Shown: one piece after another, positions 52,111-60,535 of the stretch
Numbering within the stretch: position 1 is the stretch's first letter
How the letters are laid out: each line of letters opens with the position of its first letter
Made by a program: the position numbers and the translations under genes
The notes under the pieces: generated by a model
What the model saw: only the letters and a program-made list of their open reading frames with translations
Databases searched by the model: none
What the model was told of the DNA's origin: nothing
Origin: Variovorax paradoxus NBRC 15149
GTDB taxonomy: Bacteria > Pseudomonadota > Gammaproteobacteria > Burkholderiales > Burkholderiaceae_C
Direction: 5' to 3'
Length of the DNA: 64,000 bases
Assembly (NCBI RefSeq): GCF_001591365.1
Contig: NZ_BCUT01000002.1
Coordinates: 682,001 to 746,000, forward strand

Positions 52111-52773
52111 ATGGAGATCATTGCGGGAACGATCGATACTTTCTCGGCGGACGTGCTGTTCGACATGGCTCGCTACCGGCATGAGGTTTTCGTCGAGAAG
52201 CTGGGCTGGAAACTCCATACGCGCGGCCGGCTGGAACTCGACGAATTCGACCGGAAGGACACCATCTATCTGATCGCACGCAATCCGGTCGGCGAGATCG
52301 TCGGCACGAGCCGCCTGTTGCCCACGCACCGGCCCTATCTTCTGGCCAGCCTCTTCCCGCAGCTGCTCGGCGACACGCCGGCGCCGTGCTCGCCCGACAT
52401 CTGGGAACTGTCGCGATTCGCCGCCGGCGACGGCACGCGGCTCGGGATCGGCGGGGATCCGCATGGATGGTCGCTCGCGCTGGACATGCTGAGCGCGGCG
52501 ATGCGGACCGTCGCCAAGGAGGGCGGACGACGGCTCATCAGCGCCTCGCCCCTGGGCATCGAGCGCATCCTGCGCCGCACGGGCCTGTCCGCGTACCGAG
52601 CGGCACCGCCGATGCGGGTCGACGGCCAGCTTCTGTTCGCCTGCCTCATCGACGTGGACAAGAACTGGTGCCCGCACCGGGACCGCCACGCCGATGGGAT
52701 CGGCCGAGTCGCCCGCCGGCCTGCGGGCAAAGGGGCCGCTGCCACCCGTTTAGTTCAGGAGCCCGAGACGTGA
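52111..52773 (+). CDS. LuxI-family acyl-homoserine-lactone synthase
   Basis: 220 aa. All invariant LuxI residues are present: Arg23, Phe27, Trp33, then E42-x-D44-x-F-D47 (LELDEFDRKD), Arg68 in GTSRLLPT, and Glu99/Arg102 in IWELSRFAAG. It makes an N-acyl-homoserine lactone from SAM and an acyl donor. Asp/Thr region VAKEGGRRLISASPLGIER is usual. GAGGTGA lies 5 nt before the ATG. Its 3' end overlaps the convergent luxR end by 24 bp. Acyl chain type cannot be told; the C-terminus is about 15 residues longer than average. Confidence 0.93.
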   Translation: MEIIAGTIDTFSADVLFDMARYRHEVFVEKLGWKLHTRGRLELDEFDRKDTIYLIARNPVGEIVGTSRLLPTHRPYLLASLFPQLLGDTPAPCSPDIWELSRFAAGDGTRLGIGGDPHGWSLALDMLSAAMRTVAKEGGRRLISASPLGIERILRRTGLSAYRAAPPMRVDGQLLFACLIDVDKNWCPHRDRHADGIGRVARRPAGKGAAATRLVQEPET

Positions 52774-53460
52774 AGCGAACGCCGCGGCCGAGCTCTTGGT
52801 GCTGGCACCCAATTTCGCCATTGCGTTCCTCAGATGGAAATCGACCGTGGGTTTCGAGATGCAGAGGATGCACGCGATCTCGTCGCTCGTCTTGCCGTCG
52901 CCCGTCCAGCGCAGCACCTCCACCTGCCGTGCAGTCAGCGGTTCAACACCCGCGAGCGGGCTGCCTCCCAGGAGGCGGCAGAACGCGCGGTGGGCGGTAA
53001 TCACCAGCCACTGGAGCAAGGGATCCTTGGCACGCATCTCTGCGGGCGTCAGCGGTTCGCCCGACCGCGCAAGCGTCAGCATGCCGACGCGCGCGTCGGG
53101 CTCGAAGACCGACTGCGCCCAGCCGACGCGCAGGCCGAACGAGCGCGCCTCGTCCCACATCTGCGGCGCGTCGCGGAAGACTTCGTTGCTCCAGACCACG
53201 GGCGTCCCGCTGTGCACGCCGTGGACGACCGTGGGGTCCACCTGGAGGTATCCCGCATTGATGTACCGGCGACTCCATCGCTCATCGTAGGTGCTGAACA
53301 TCAAAGTCTTCGGCCGGGTGAACGGCACGAGGGTGCGCAGCCCGTAGGCGCAGTGCTCAAAGCCGAGCTGCCTGGCTGCCCCGCTGATCTGCGCGAGCAC
53401 CTGGGATGGCTCGCAGGCCTCGCTCAACCGACCGAGAATGTCTTGGGTCCACTCGTCCAT
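52750..53460 (-). CDS. LuxR-family acyl-homoserine-lactone receptor
   Basis: 236 aa. The autoinducer-binding domain keeps Trp62, Tyr66, Asp75, Pro76 and Trp90 (DERWSRRYINAGYLQVDPTV ... VVWSNEVF), and the C-terminal LuxR HTH reads LTARQVEVLRWTGDGKTSDE followed by ISKPTVDFHLRNAMAKLG. It is the cognate receptor of the adjacent synthase: the two genes converge and overlap by 24 bp. This layout is common for SolR/BraR-like pairs. It would act at lux-box-like sites such as 52039. Confidence 0.93.
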   Translation of the reverse strand: MDEWTQDILGRLSEACEPSQVLAQISGAARQLGFEHCAYGLRTLVPFTRPKTLMFSTYDERWSRRYINAGYLQVDPTVVHGVHSGTPVVWSNEVFRDAPQMWDEARSFGLRVGWAQSVFEPDARVGMLTLARSGEPLTPAEMRAKDPLLQWLVITAHRAFCRLLGGSPLAGVEPLTARQVEVLRWTGDGKTSDEIACILCISKPTVDFHLRNAMAKLGASTKSSAAAFASRLGLLN

Positions 53461-53766
53461 AGGCGCACTTCCTGCGGCGTCGGCACCCCACCTTCTTCGC
53501 GGCCGCGGGCGACGCTCCCGCGGCGGAGCCCGGCGGGCGCCGGGGCCTGCGGCTGCAGCCCCTGAACCAGCCCGCGTTGCGGCGGGTGTGGCGGTCGTTC
53601 AGCGCGCGATGGAGGCAGGGGTGCGACAGTCTAGAAGCGCCTCGCAGAGCCCGGAGGCAAAATTCACCACCATTTCTGCCAATCTCGCGAGCCTGCATTT
53701 CGCGCAATGGCGCGGTGCGGCCCAGGGTCGGGAGATTGCGGATCGATCCTCCTACATGGGCTTCTC
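53461..53766. other. intergenic region between luxR and the GlxA-like gene, no gene seen
   Basis: 306 bp, very GC-rich in the luxR-proximal half. It must hold both divergent promoters. The only AT-rich piece is AAAATTCACCACCATTTCTG near 53665-53685, probably the promoter of the GlxA-like gene. No clear palindrome is seen. Confidence 0.5.
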
Positions 53767-54750
53767 ATGATGCACAAGGTCTGGCTGCTGCTGCTTCCCG
53801 GCTTCCTTCTTCTCGACGTCATCCGCATGCTCGCGGTCTTCAAGGCCGCCAATGCCTCCCTGCGCCGGACGCACAACAAGCTCGCAGGCTACGATGTGCG
53901 GCTGGCCTCCGCCGCGGGCGGCCAAACCCTGAGTTCAAGCGGTGTGGCACTGTCGACGAGTGTCTTGCCGCACCGGCTCGCCGGGCGGGCGAGCACGCTC
54001 TTCATCACCGGCGAACCCGTTCCGGGCGCGGTCGGGGCGGCAGGCGTGCAGCGCCTGCGCGAATGGCTCTCCAGGAACGGGCGGCGGCTGAACCGCTGCG
54101 CCGTGCTGGGCGGCCAGGCATTGCTGCCGCCCGTGCCGGAGGCCCGCGTCGTGCGGCGCCGGGGGCACGCCGCGCCGCCGGCGCTGCGCTGTGGCGGGCG
54201 GGGAGCGGACCTGTTCGCGGCCGACATGAGAACGCGCAGCTGGCGCGTTATCGAACCGGGTCAGGGCGCCGATCTGGCGCTGTCCTGGATCGAGGAGGAC
54301 CGGGGCGCCGCGTTTGTCGAGACGCTTGCCTCCCGCCTGCCCGGACCGCGCAGCCGTCGCTGCGGCATGCTGCGCCGTCGCCGCTTGCCGCTCGAGCCGT
54401 CCACGCCCGACGGGCGGATCGGCGTGCTGCACCAGTGGATCGCGGCACATCTGCGGGAGAAGCTCAGCGTCGCCCGATTGGCACAGGAGGTCCACATGTC
54501 CACGCGCTCCTTCGCGCGCTTCTACGAACGCGCAACGGGTCTCTCACCAGGGCGTGGCGTTCAGCAGATTCGCCTCGACGCCGCCCGTCGCCTGCTCGAG
54601 ACGAGCACGCGCCCCCTCAAGGCCATCGCTGCGCAGTGCGGCTACGGATCCGAGGAGGTGATGCGAAGGGCCTTCGTTCGCGACCTGCAGATGACGCCGC
54701 GCGAATATCGGCGCCGCCACGCGACGATGAAAGCTGCCGGCGCGGCCTAG
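53767..54750 (+). CDS. GlxA-like AraC-family regulator with degenerate DJ-1 domain
   Basis: 327 aa. The N-terminus MMHKVWLLLLPGFLLLDVIR is the start of a DJ-1/PfpI domain, but the nucleophile elbow is reduced (RCAVLGGQALLPPVPEA has no Cys-Ser-Gly-Ala box), so ligand binding rather than catalysis is likely. The C-terminus has the AraC double HTH: LSVARLAQEVHMSTRSFARF and LKAIAAQCGYGSEEVMRRAF, ending MTPREYRRRH. It lies between luxR and the conjugative element and may link host signals to either. Start 53767 or the adjacent ATG 53770. Confidence 0.82.
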   Translation: MMHKVWLLLLPGFLLLDVIRMLAVFKAANASLRRTHNKLAGYDVRLASAAGGQTLSSSGVALSTSVLPHRLAGRASTLFITGEPVPGAVGAAGVQRLREWLSRNGRRLNRCAVLGGQALLPPVPEARVVRRRGHAAPPALRCGGRGADLFAADMRTRSWRVIEPGQGADLALSWIEEDRGAAFVETLASRLPGPRSRRCGMLRRRRLPLEPSTPDGRIGVLHQWIAAHLREKLSVARLAQEVHMSTRSFARFYERATGLSPGRGVQQIRLDAARRLLETSTRPLKAIAAQCGYGSEEVMRRAFVRDLQMTPREYRRRHATMKAAGAA

Positions 54751-54784
54751 CAGGACGCTGCCGCGCCACCAGGTCTCGAGCCTC

Positions 54785-54800
54785 GCCGGCGGACGCCGGC
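54785..54800. terminator. hairpin GCCGGC-ggac-GCCGGC
   Basis: A 6-bp perfect stem with a GGAC loop lies between the convergent GlxA-like and parB genes, 35 bp after one stop and 5 bp before the other. It may end both transcripts. No U-tract on either strand. Confidence 0.35.
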
Positions 54801-54804
54801 ATTG

Positions 54805-55704
54805 CTATTCCTCCGTGGCCCAGCACACCAGCCGCAAGTCCGCCAGCGGCAGCAGGACGCGCGCGCCATCGCCGAAGCGGACTTCGCCGACGTTGCCGTC
54901 TTTCGCCTTGATGCGCAAGGAGCCGCGCCGTCCACCATGCTCGACCACCAGCACCGTACGGCCGCCGCTGATGATCCTCGGGTTCCCGTTTCCGGGCGGC
55001 GGCGCCGCCGAGCCGCCGACGGGCTCAGGCGATTGGGGGCGACTCCTGGTCTGGACACGTCCGATCGGGCCGCCCCGCGCGATCAGTTCCTGGAGTTCCT
55101 GCGGGCGATCTCGCGCGACGGCCACCAACTGGTAGAGCACCCGCACATCCGTGCCGAGCCGCCCTTCCTCCACCGCTTCCCGCAACTGCGCCGGCGCGTC
55201 GCTGAGCCGCGCGGCCTCGGTGATGAAGGAACGCGGCTTGCCCAACCGGCGCGCGATCTCGGCGCGCGAATGGCCTTCCCCTTCCCGCTCGGCGATGAAG
55301 GTCGCCAAGTCGAACGGCGACATGTCCTCACGGTGCAGGTTCTCCGCCGCCTGCGCGAAGGGGTCAACCCGCGGGTCCACGAACGCCGGAACGCAGGACA
55401 GGCCGGCCCAGCGCGCCGCGCGCACCCTGCGTTCGCCGCGATTGACGATGTACCGGTCCGCGTGCTCGGGATGGCAGCGCAGGGACACTGGCTCCAACAC
55501 GCCATGCTCGCGGATCGATTCAGCGAGTTCCTCGATGCGTTCGCCCCGCATGCGACGGCGCGGCTGGCCGGGGTCGAAGTCGATGCGTTCGAGCGCCACC
55601 TGCGTCGGTGCACCTGGGCCCGCAGGGACGGCTTCGACCGTGAGCAGATCGGCCGCCCTGAACTGCGACAGCGCACTCAGGTCCAGGCCGTCGGCCGCCT
55701 TCAT
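54805..55704 (-). CDS. parB: ParB-family partition protein (KorB-like)
   Basis: 299 aa. ParB boxes: PGQPRRRMRGERIEELAESI, YIVNRGERRVRAARWAGL (GERRxRA, the CTP-binding box) and AENLHREDMSPFDLATFI; then the HTH HSRAEIARRLGKPRSFITEA. The C-terminal 60 residues (RTVLVVEHGGRRGSLRIKA ... VLLPLADLRLVCW) look like the SH3-like end of KorB of IncP plasmids, so it may also act as a global repressor of transfer genes. It overlaps parA by ATGA. A centromere could lie at 56681 or elsewhere; the IncP KorB operator is not seen in the window. Confidence 0.9.
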   Translation of the reverse strand: MKAADGLDLSALSQFRAADLLTVEAVPAGPGAPTQVALERIDFDPGQPRRRMRGERIEELAESIREHGVLEPVSLRCHPEHADRYIVNRGERRVRAARWAGLSCVPAFVDPRVDPFAQAAENLHREDMSPFDLATFIAEREGEGHSRAEIARRLGKPRSFITEAARLSDAPAQLREAVEEGRLGTDVRVLYQLVAVARDRPQELQELIARGGPIGRVQTRSRPQSPEPVGGSAAPPPGNGNPRIISGGRTVLVVEHGGRRGSLRIKAKDGNVGEVRFGDGARVLLPLADLRLVCWATEE

Positions 55705-56489
55705 GCCTGCGTGTCCGCCGGCATCGGCGCGTTCGAGCCGTCGATGCGTTGCTGCAGCAACTCGAACACCCGCATCACCTCGAGGCTCGCCTCGCGTGCC
55801 GCGCTCTTGGGCAGCCGCCACACGGGCACTCCCGCGGCCAGCGCCTCGGGAATGGCCGAACGGGTCGAGATCCGCGCCGGTATCACGAACTCCCGGAAGT
55901 TCAAGGCCAGGTCCTGCATCGCGGCCTTCTGCCGCAGCGAATGCGGATTGAACCGGTTCAGCACGATGGCCGCCATCCGCAATTGCGGGTTGTAGCGCCG
56001 CCTGACCCCGAACACGGTCCGGAGCATGTCGGCGACGCCGTGGATGCTGTACTCCTCCAGCTCGATCGGACACGCCACCGCATGGCCGGCAATCAGCGCC
56101 GCGCTCATGCGCAAGCCCAGCGCCGGGGGCGTGTCGATCACGACCGCGTCGAAATCCTGCGCCAGGCGCCTCACATTCCCGCGGAACAAAGGAATCACGA
56201 GGTCCGCTCTCGCGAGTTCGACGTCGGCCAGCTTTCTGCTGCCCGCCGCCAGCGCAATGGTCCGCTCGCGCGGCGGGGCGATCGGGCCCAGATCCTGACC
56301 GAACAGTTCCACCGCTTCGGCGATTGCCGAGGACTGATTCAGCGATTTCGAGCTGTTCGCCTGCGCGTCCAGATCGATCACGCACACCGACCGGCGGCGC
56401 ACATCGGCCAGCCAGCATGCGTAGAGCACCGCCAGCGTGGACTTGCCGACGCCGCCCTTCTGGTTGCCGAAAATGACCACGTTACCCAT
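55701..56489 (-). CDS. parA: ParA-family partition ATPase (IncC-like)
   Basis: 262 aa. The deviant Walker A FGNQKGGVGKSTLAVLYACW (Lys at the signature position), CVIDLDAQANSS and FDAVVIDTPPALGLRMSAAL identify a small, HTH-less ParA that moves plasmid DNA along the nucleoid with ParB. GAGGAG lies 6 nt before the ATG at 56489; the frame upstream has no similarity. It overlaps parB and diverges from the secretion operon. The pair marks an autonomous or integrated conjugative element. Confidence 0.92.
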   Translation of the reverse strand: MGNVVIFGNQKGGVGKSTLAVLYACWLADVRRRSVCVIDLDAQANSSKSLNQSSAIAEAVELFGQDLGPIAPPRERTIALAAGSRKLADVELARADLVIPLFRGNVRRLAQDFDAVVIDTPPALGLRMSAALIAGHAVACPIELEEYSIHGVADMLRTVFGVRRRYNPQLRMAAIVLNRFNPHSLRQKAAMQDLALNFREFVIPARISTRSAIPEALAAGVPVWRLPKSAAREASLEVMRVFELLQQRIDGSNAPMPADTQA

Positions 56490-56680
56490 GACTTGCTCCT
56501 CAGGCCTCGGCGCGGGACGCGCGTCCATCACACCCGAACGGCACACCTTCGCGGACAGCCGCTGCAACTTGCAACAGGGGCTCGTTCGCCTCACACCGGC
56601 GGACCCACCTCACTGCTCCGTGCTCGAACCGCCCTGCGGCGTCGCTCACGAAATATCGCCGCCTCGCGCTTTGCGACACC

Positions 56681-56698
56681 ACTATCAAAAACAATAGT
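56681..56698. promoter_or_regulatory. AT-rich palindrome in the parA/secretion-operon gap
   Basis: ACTAT-caaaaaca-ATAGT is a perfect 5-bp inverted repeat in the only AT-rich patch of the 245-bp divergent region. CGACAC occurs on both sides (56674 and 56699) as a direct repeat. It is likely an operator or parS-like site controlling both directions. Confidence 0.4.
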
Positions 56699-56734
56699 CG
56701 ACACACGCACGGGCAGAGGCGGACATTGCGCCCC

Positions 56735-57295
56735 ATGCAAGCAAACGACATTCAATGCGGGCATGCGACCGACGAAGGCCGACGCTCAGTCTGGCTCTCC
56801 ATGCTCATGTTCGCCGGCTTGGCGGCGCACGCGCGCCCCCTGTGGGCCCAGGCGGAGCCCAGCGCATCGCAGGGCGTCGGACCACGGCAGCAGGCGGGGC
56901 GCGACAACGACCGCATCGAGATCCTTCGCGAGGAGCTCAGGAAGTCGGAAGCGCAATTGGAAGGTCTCATGCGCCGGAAGGCCGAGCGGCTCGCCGCATC
57001 CGACCTGAAGGCAGCGGCCGAGGCCGAGGAACAGCGCGACCGTACGCTCGGCGACATCGCGGCCATCCGGCGGGAGATCGCTTCGGTCTCTCACGCCGCT
57101 ACCCAGGCTGCGGCGGTCAGGCCCATGGCCGTTCAGGCCGCCAGGCATCCTTCCGCCGCCGGCAAGCGCGCGGTGCCGGCACCGTGGTGGGACGTCTACG
57201 GCAGCGGCCGGCGCATTGAATCGCCTGCTTCACTTTCTCTTGCGTCCCCGCCTGTGCAAGCGCCCGCGGGATCAGCCCCCGGCCCAACGGAGTAA
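56735..57295 (+). CDS. exported coiled-coil protein at the head of the type IV secretion operon
   Basis: 186 aa. The hydrophobic segment SVWLSMLMFAGLAAHARPL-WAQ is a signal peptide. Residues about 60-115 (RIEILREELRKSEAQLEGLM, AAAEAEEQRDRTLGDIAAIR) form a coiled coil, and the last 50 residues are Pro/Ala-rich. It occupies the place of virB1 but has no lysozyme-like catalytic site, so it is not a VirB1 transglycosylase; it is most like unnamed proteins seen upstream of VirB2 in some elements. The ATG at 56735 is chosen over a TTG three codons earlier. Confidence 0.6.
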   Translation: MQANDIQCGHATDEGRRSVWLSMLMFAGLAAHARPLWAQAEPSASQGVGPRQQAGRDNDRIEILREELRKSEAQLEGLMRRKAERLAASDLKAAAEAEEQRDRTLGDIAAIRREIASVSHAATQAAAVRPMAVQAARHPSAAGKRAVPAPWWDVYGSGRRIESPASLSLASPPVQAPAGSAPGPTE

Positions 57296-57299
57296 TGCC

Positions 57300-57632
57300 A
57301 TGACCGCATGCTCGATCCACATCCGGCCCGCAACGGCAGCCGACATCCGTGTCAAATGGATCGGATGGCTGCTCATCGCCTGGCTCATCGCCGCCGCACC
57401 TGTCGAGGTTGCCTGGGCGGGGAGCCCGTTCGCGACCGGTGCGAACGCGACACAGCAGCAACTCGTCGCCATCCTGACGCCGCTGGCCGCAGTCGCCGTG
57501 ATGGTCTCCGGTGCCATGGCCTGGTTCGGGCGTCTGAGCTGGTGGTGGATGGTCGCGGTCGTGATCGGCACCGTGCTGGTCTTCGGCGGCCCACAGATCG
57601 TGTCCTGGATTCGGGGCCTGTTCGGGGTCTGA
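57300..57632 (+). CDS. virB2: VirB2/TrbC-family pilin
   Basis: 110 aa. A long signal region (IGWLLIAWLIAAAPVEVAWA-GSP) is followed by two hydrophobic helices, LVAILTPLAAVAVMVSGAMA and WMVAVVIGTVLVFGGPQIVS, with the short basic loop FGRLSW between them, the standard pilin hairpin. It is the major pilus subunit of the conjugation machine. The gene follows the coiled-coil gene by 4 nt and virB3 comes 12 nt later. Confidence 0.88.
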   Translation: MTACSIHIRPATAADIRVKWIGWLLIAWLIAAAPVEVAWAGSPFATGANATQQQLVAILTPLAAVAVMVSGAMAWFGRLSWWWMVAVVIGTVLVFGGPQIVSWIRGLFGV

Positions 57633-57644
57633 AGGGAGCGGTCC

Positions 57645-58013
57645 ATGAGTCGCAACCAGGGCATTGCCGCGGACCCCCTGTTCGTCGGCATGACGCGGCC
57701 TTCGATGGTTTGGGGCGTCACCTACTCGGCCATGATGTTCAACATCGTCGTCACGACCGAGTCGTTCATCGTGACCAAGAGCCTCGCGTGGCTGCTGGCC
57801 TTCGTGCCGATCCACGGCGTGCTCTACCTGGTCTGCCTGTACGAGCCGCGCTTCTTCGATCTGCTGCAGCTCTGGGGCCGCACGCGCCTGCCGGCCATGC
57901 TCGGCGGCAACCTGCGGTTCTGGCGTGCGAACTCGTACAGCCCCCTGGCGCTGGACATGCCTGACTGGCGGGGGCATCGCCGCATGCGCACGCCGCCCGT
58001 GACCTTGGTCTGA
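57645..58013 (+). CDS. virB3: VirB3-family membrane protein
   Basis: 122 aa. ADPLFVGMTRPSMVWGVTYS is the conserved VirB3 N-terminus, with two membrane helices (MMFNIVVTTESFIVTKSLAW, LLAFVPIHGVLYLVCLYEP). It anchors VirB4 at the inner membrane. The C-terminal 35 residues with FWRANSYSPL fit the family. GGGAG lies 7 nt before the ATG. Confidence 0.88.
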   Translation: MSRNQGIAADPLFVGMTRPSMVWGVTYSAMMFNIVVTTESFIVTKSLAWLLAFVPIHGVLYLVCLYEPRFFDLLQLWGRTRLPAMLGGNLRFWRANSYSPLALDMPDWRGHRRMRTPPVTLV

Positions 58014-58027
58014 CGCCGTTCCGCGCC

Positions 58028-60535
58028 ATGAAGCTGCTCTCACGCCCCGAGCACGCGCTGCGCCGCGAAGCCGGCGCCGCGACCATGATTCCGCTTTCGG
58101 CGCATGTGGACGAGCATGTGGCCCTGACACGTGCCGGAGACTATGTGCAGACACTCCGCCTGGCCGGCACGAGCTTCGAAAGCGCGGACGACGAGGACAT
58201 CAACAGCTGGCATGAGCGCCTCAATGTCCTGCTGCGCAACATCGCGTCGCCCAACCTGGCGCTCTGGACCCACGTGATCCGCCGTCGCGAGACGACCTAT
58301 CCGGCCGGGCGGACGACGCCCGGCTTCGCCGACGAGATCGAGCAGCGCTATCGCCGCAAGATGGCTGGCGAGCGGCTGATGGTTAACGAACTGTACCTGT
58401 CGGTCGTCTTCCGGCCGCAGCCCACCCGCATCGGCAACGCCGCATTGCGGCTGTTCAAGCGCGCGGACCCGGAGGGGGCGCGGACGGAGCTGCGCGATGC
58501 GCTGGATGCCTGCAGCAAGCTGCGCCAGGAACTGCTCGCCGCCCTGGAACGCTACGACCCCGAAGCACTGGGCATCTATCGGCTGCAGGGGAACGACGGG
58601 CTTTTTTCCTCCCTCGTGGAATTCCACGGCCTACTCGTCAATGGGGAGTGGCAGCGCATGCCGCTGCCGCGCGCCCCCCTCAACGAGGTCCTGGCGACCA
58701 CCCGGCCCTTCTTCGGCAACGAGGCCATGGAATACCGGGCCGGCACCCAGACCCGCATTGGCGCCTTCCTCGGCATCAAGGAATACCCCACCCCCACCGC
58801 GCCGGGCATGTTCAGCGCCCTGCTGACCGCACCTTTCCCCTTCGTGCTCACGCAAAGCTTCACCTTCCTGGCCAAGGGCACGGCCACCGACATGATGAGC
58901 CGCCAGCATCACCGGATGGCCGCCGCCGGTGACCTCGCGGTCTCGCAGGCCGAGGAACTCAAGGACGCACTGGACGACCTGATGAGCAATCGCTTCGTGG
59001 TGGGCGACCACCATTTCAGCCTGCATGTGCTGGCCGACACCTACGACGGCCTCAGCGAGGCCGAGGGCCGGCCCCGTCTGAAGCAACTCAACGACAACGT
59101 CGCCCGCGCCCGCTACCTGCTGGGCGACGCGGGAATGGTGGTGGCCCGCGAGGACCTCGCGCTGGAGGCGGCCTTCTGGGCGCAGCTGCCGGGAAATTTC
59201 GGCTACCGCAGCCGCAAGGCGCCCGTCACCAGCCGCAACTTCGCCGCCATGTCGCCTTTCCACAATTTCCCGACCGGTCGGGCAATGGGCAACTACTGGG
59301 GTGATGCGCTGACCATGTTCACCACGCGCGCGGGCTCGCCCTACTACTTCTCGCTGCATGCGAGCGACCCGCGCAGCCGGGACGGCGGCAGCCGCCGCGA
59401 TGTCGGACACATCACGGGCGTGGGACCGGTCGGGACCGGCAAGACCACGCTGCTGGGCTTCTGCATGGTGGCGATCTGCAATCGCCTCGATGCCACACAA
59501 GTGGTCTTCGACAAGGATGAAGGGCTGCACATCCTGGTGCGGGCCCTGGGCGGCCAGTACCTCCCGCTCAAGAACGGGGCACCAACCGGCTGCAACCCGC
59601 TGCAGCTCGACGATTCGATCGCCGACAACGTCGAGTTCATGCGGCATTGGCTCAGGCGCCTCGTGATGCGCACGCCGGGCGAGACGCTGACCGTCCGTCA
59701 GGAAGACGATCTCGACCAGGCACTGCGCGGCACCCTGAAGCTCGAGCCCTCTTTCAGGCGCCTGTCCCGGCTCGCCGCCTTCCTCGATATCACGGATCCG
59801 GAGGGGATGCACGCACGCCTTCGGCGGTGGTGCGCCTCGGAACGCGGCGACTATGCCTGGGTCTTCGACAACGAGCACGACCACGTGGCCCCGCTGCTTG
59901 CCCGGCACGCCCTCGTGGGCTTCGATGTGACCGACTTCCTGGACAACGAGGTCGTGCGCGCCCCGCTGACCCTGTACCTCTTTCATCTCGTGAACCGGAT
60001 GGTCGACGGCCGCCCGCTGGTGTGCTGGATGGACGAGTTCGCCAAGCTGCTGAGCGATCCGGCCTTCACGAAGTTCGCCAAGAACGGCCTGGAGACCTGG
60101 CGCAAGAAGAACGCGAACATCGCCACTTTCACCCAGAGCACCAGCCACGTGCTCGATTCCGACATCGCCCGCGCGATCGTCGAGCAGACGCCGACGAAGA
60201 TCCTGTTCCCGAATCCGGAGGCGGACTACGACGACTACACCCGAGGCTTCAACCTGACCGACCGGGAGTTCGCGCTCATCAAGCAGGAGATCGAGCCTGG
60301 CTCTCGTCAGTTCCTCATCAAGCAGAACCATGTCAGCGTGGTCGCGCAGCTCGATCTCCATGGATTCGACGACGCCTTGCACGTCATCTCCGGGCGCACC
60401 GGCAACGTCCGCCTCATGCGCGAACTCATCGCGATCTGCGGACCGGATCCCGCCCAATGGCTGCCGTCATTCCGCAGGGCGCTTGCGAACAACCCTTCCC
60501 GTTCATCCTCACACCAGGAGATCTTCCATGCGTAG
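58028..60535 (+). CDS. virB4: VirB4 ATPase
   Basis: 835 aa, the full VirB4 length. The Walker A box is GVGPVGTGKTTLLGFCM (about 464-480), Walker B is PLVCWMDEFAKLL (about 660), followed by WRKKNANIATFTQSTSHVL, the usual VirB4/TraC motif. The N-terminal half (MIPLSAHVDEHVALTRAGDY, YRRKMAGERLMVNELYLSVV) binds the membrane subunits. It powers pilus assembly and substrate transfer. It overlaps virB5 by 8 bp. Confidence 0.95.
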   Translation: MKLLSRPEHALRREAGAATMIPLSAHVDEHVALTRAGDYVQTLRLAGTSFESADDEDINSWHERLNVLLRNIASPNLALWTHVIRRRETTYPAGRTTPGFADEIEQRYRRKMAGERLMVNELYLSVVFRPQPTRIGNAALRLFKRADPEGARTELRDALDACSKLRQELLAALERYDPEALGIYRLQGNDGLFSSLVEFHGLLVNGEWQRMPLPRAPLNEVLATTRPFFGNEAMEYRAGTQTRIGAFLGIKEYPTPTAPGMFSALLTAPFPFVLTQSFTFLAKGTATDMMSRQHHRMAAAGDLAVSQAEELKDALDDLMSNRFVVGDHHFSLHVLADTYDGLSEAEGRPRLKQLNDNVARARYLLGDAGMVVAREDLALEAAFWAQLPGNFGYRSRKAPVTSRNFAAMSPFHNFPTGRAMGNYWGDALTMFTTRAGSPYYFSLHASDPRSRDGGSRRDVGHITGVGPVGTGKTTLLGFCMVAICNRLDATQVVFDKDEGLHILVRALGGQYLPLKNGAPTGCNPLQLDDSIADNVEFMRHWLRRLVMRTPGETLTVRQEDDLDQALRGTLKLEPSFRRLSRLAAFLDITDPEGMHARLRRWCASERGDYAWVFDNEHDHVAPLLARHALVGFDVTDFLDNEVVRAPLTLYLFHLVNRMVDGRPLVCWMDEFAKLLSDPAFTKFAKNGLETWRKKNANIATFTQSTSHVLDSDIARAIVEQTPTKILFPNPEADYDDYTRGFNLTDREFALIKQEIEPGSRQFLIKQNHVSVVAQLDLHGFDDALHVISGRTGNVRLMRELIAICGPDPAQWLPSFRRALANNPSRSSSHQEIFHA

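Noticed and set aside
54700..56734. Integration site (tRNA end, direct att repeats) or IncP KorB operator at the start of the conjugative element
   Set aside because: I looked for a tRNA 3' end, repeated att-like sequence and the 13-bp KorB operator and found none, so no boundary is claimed.
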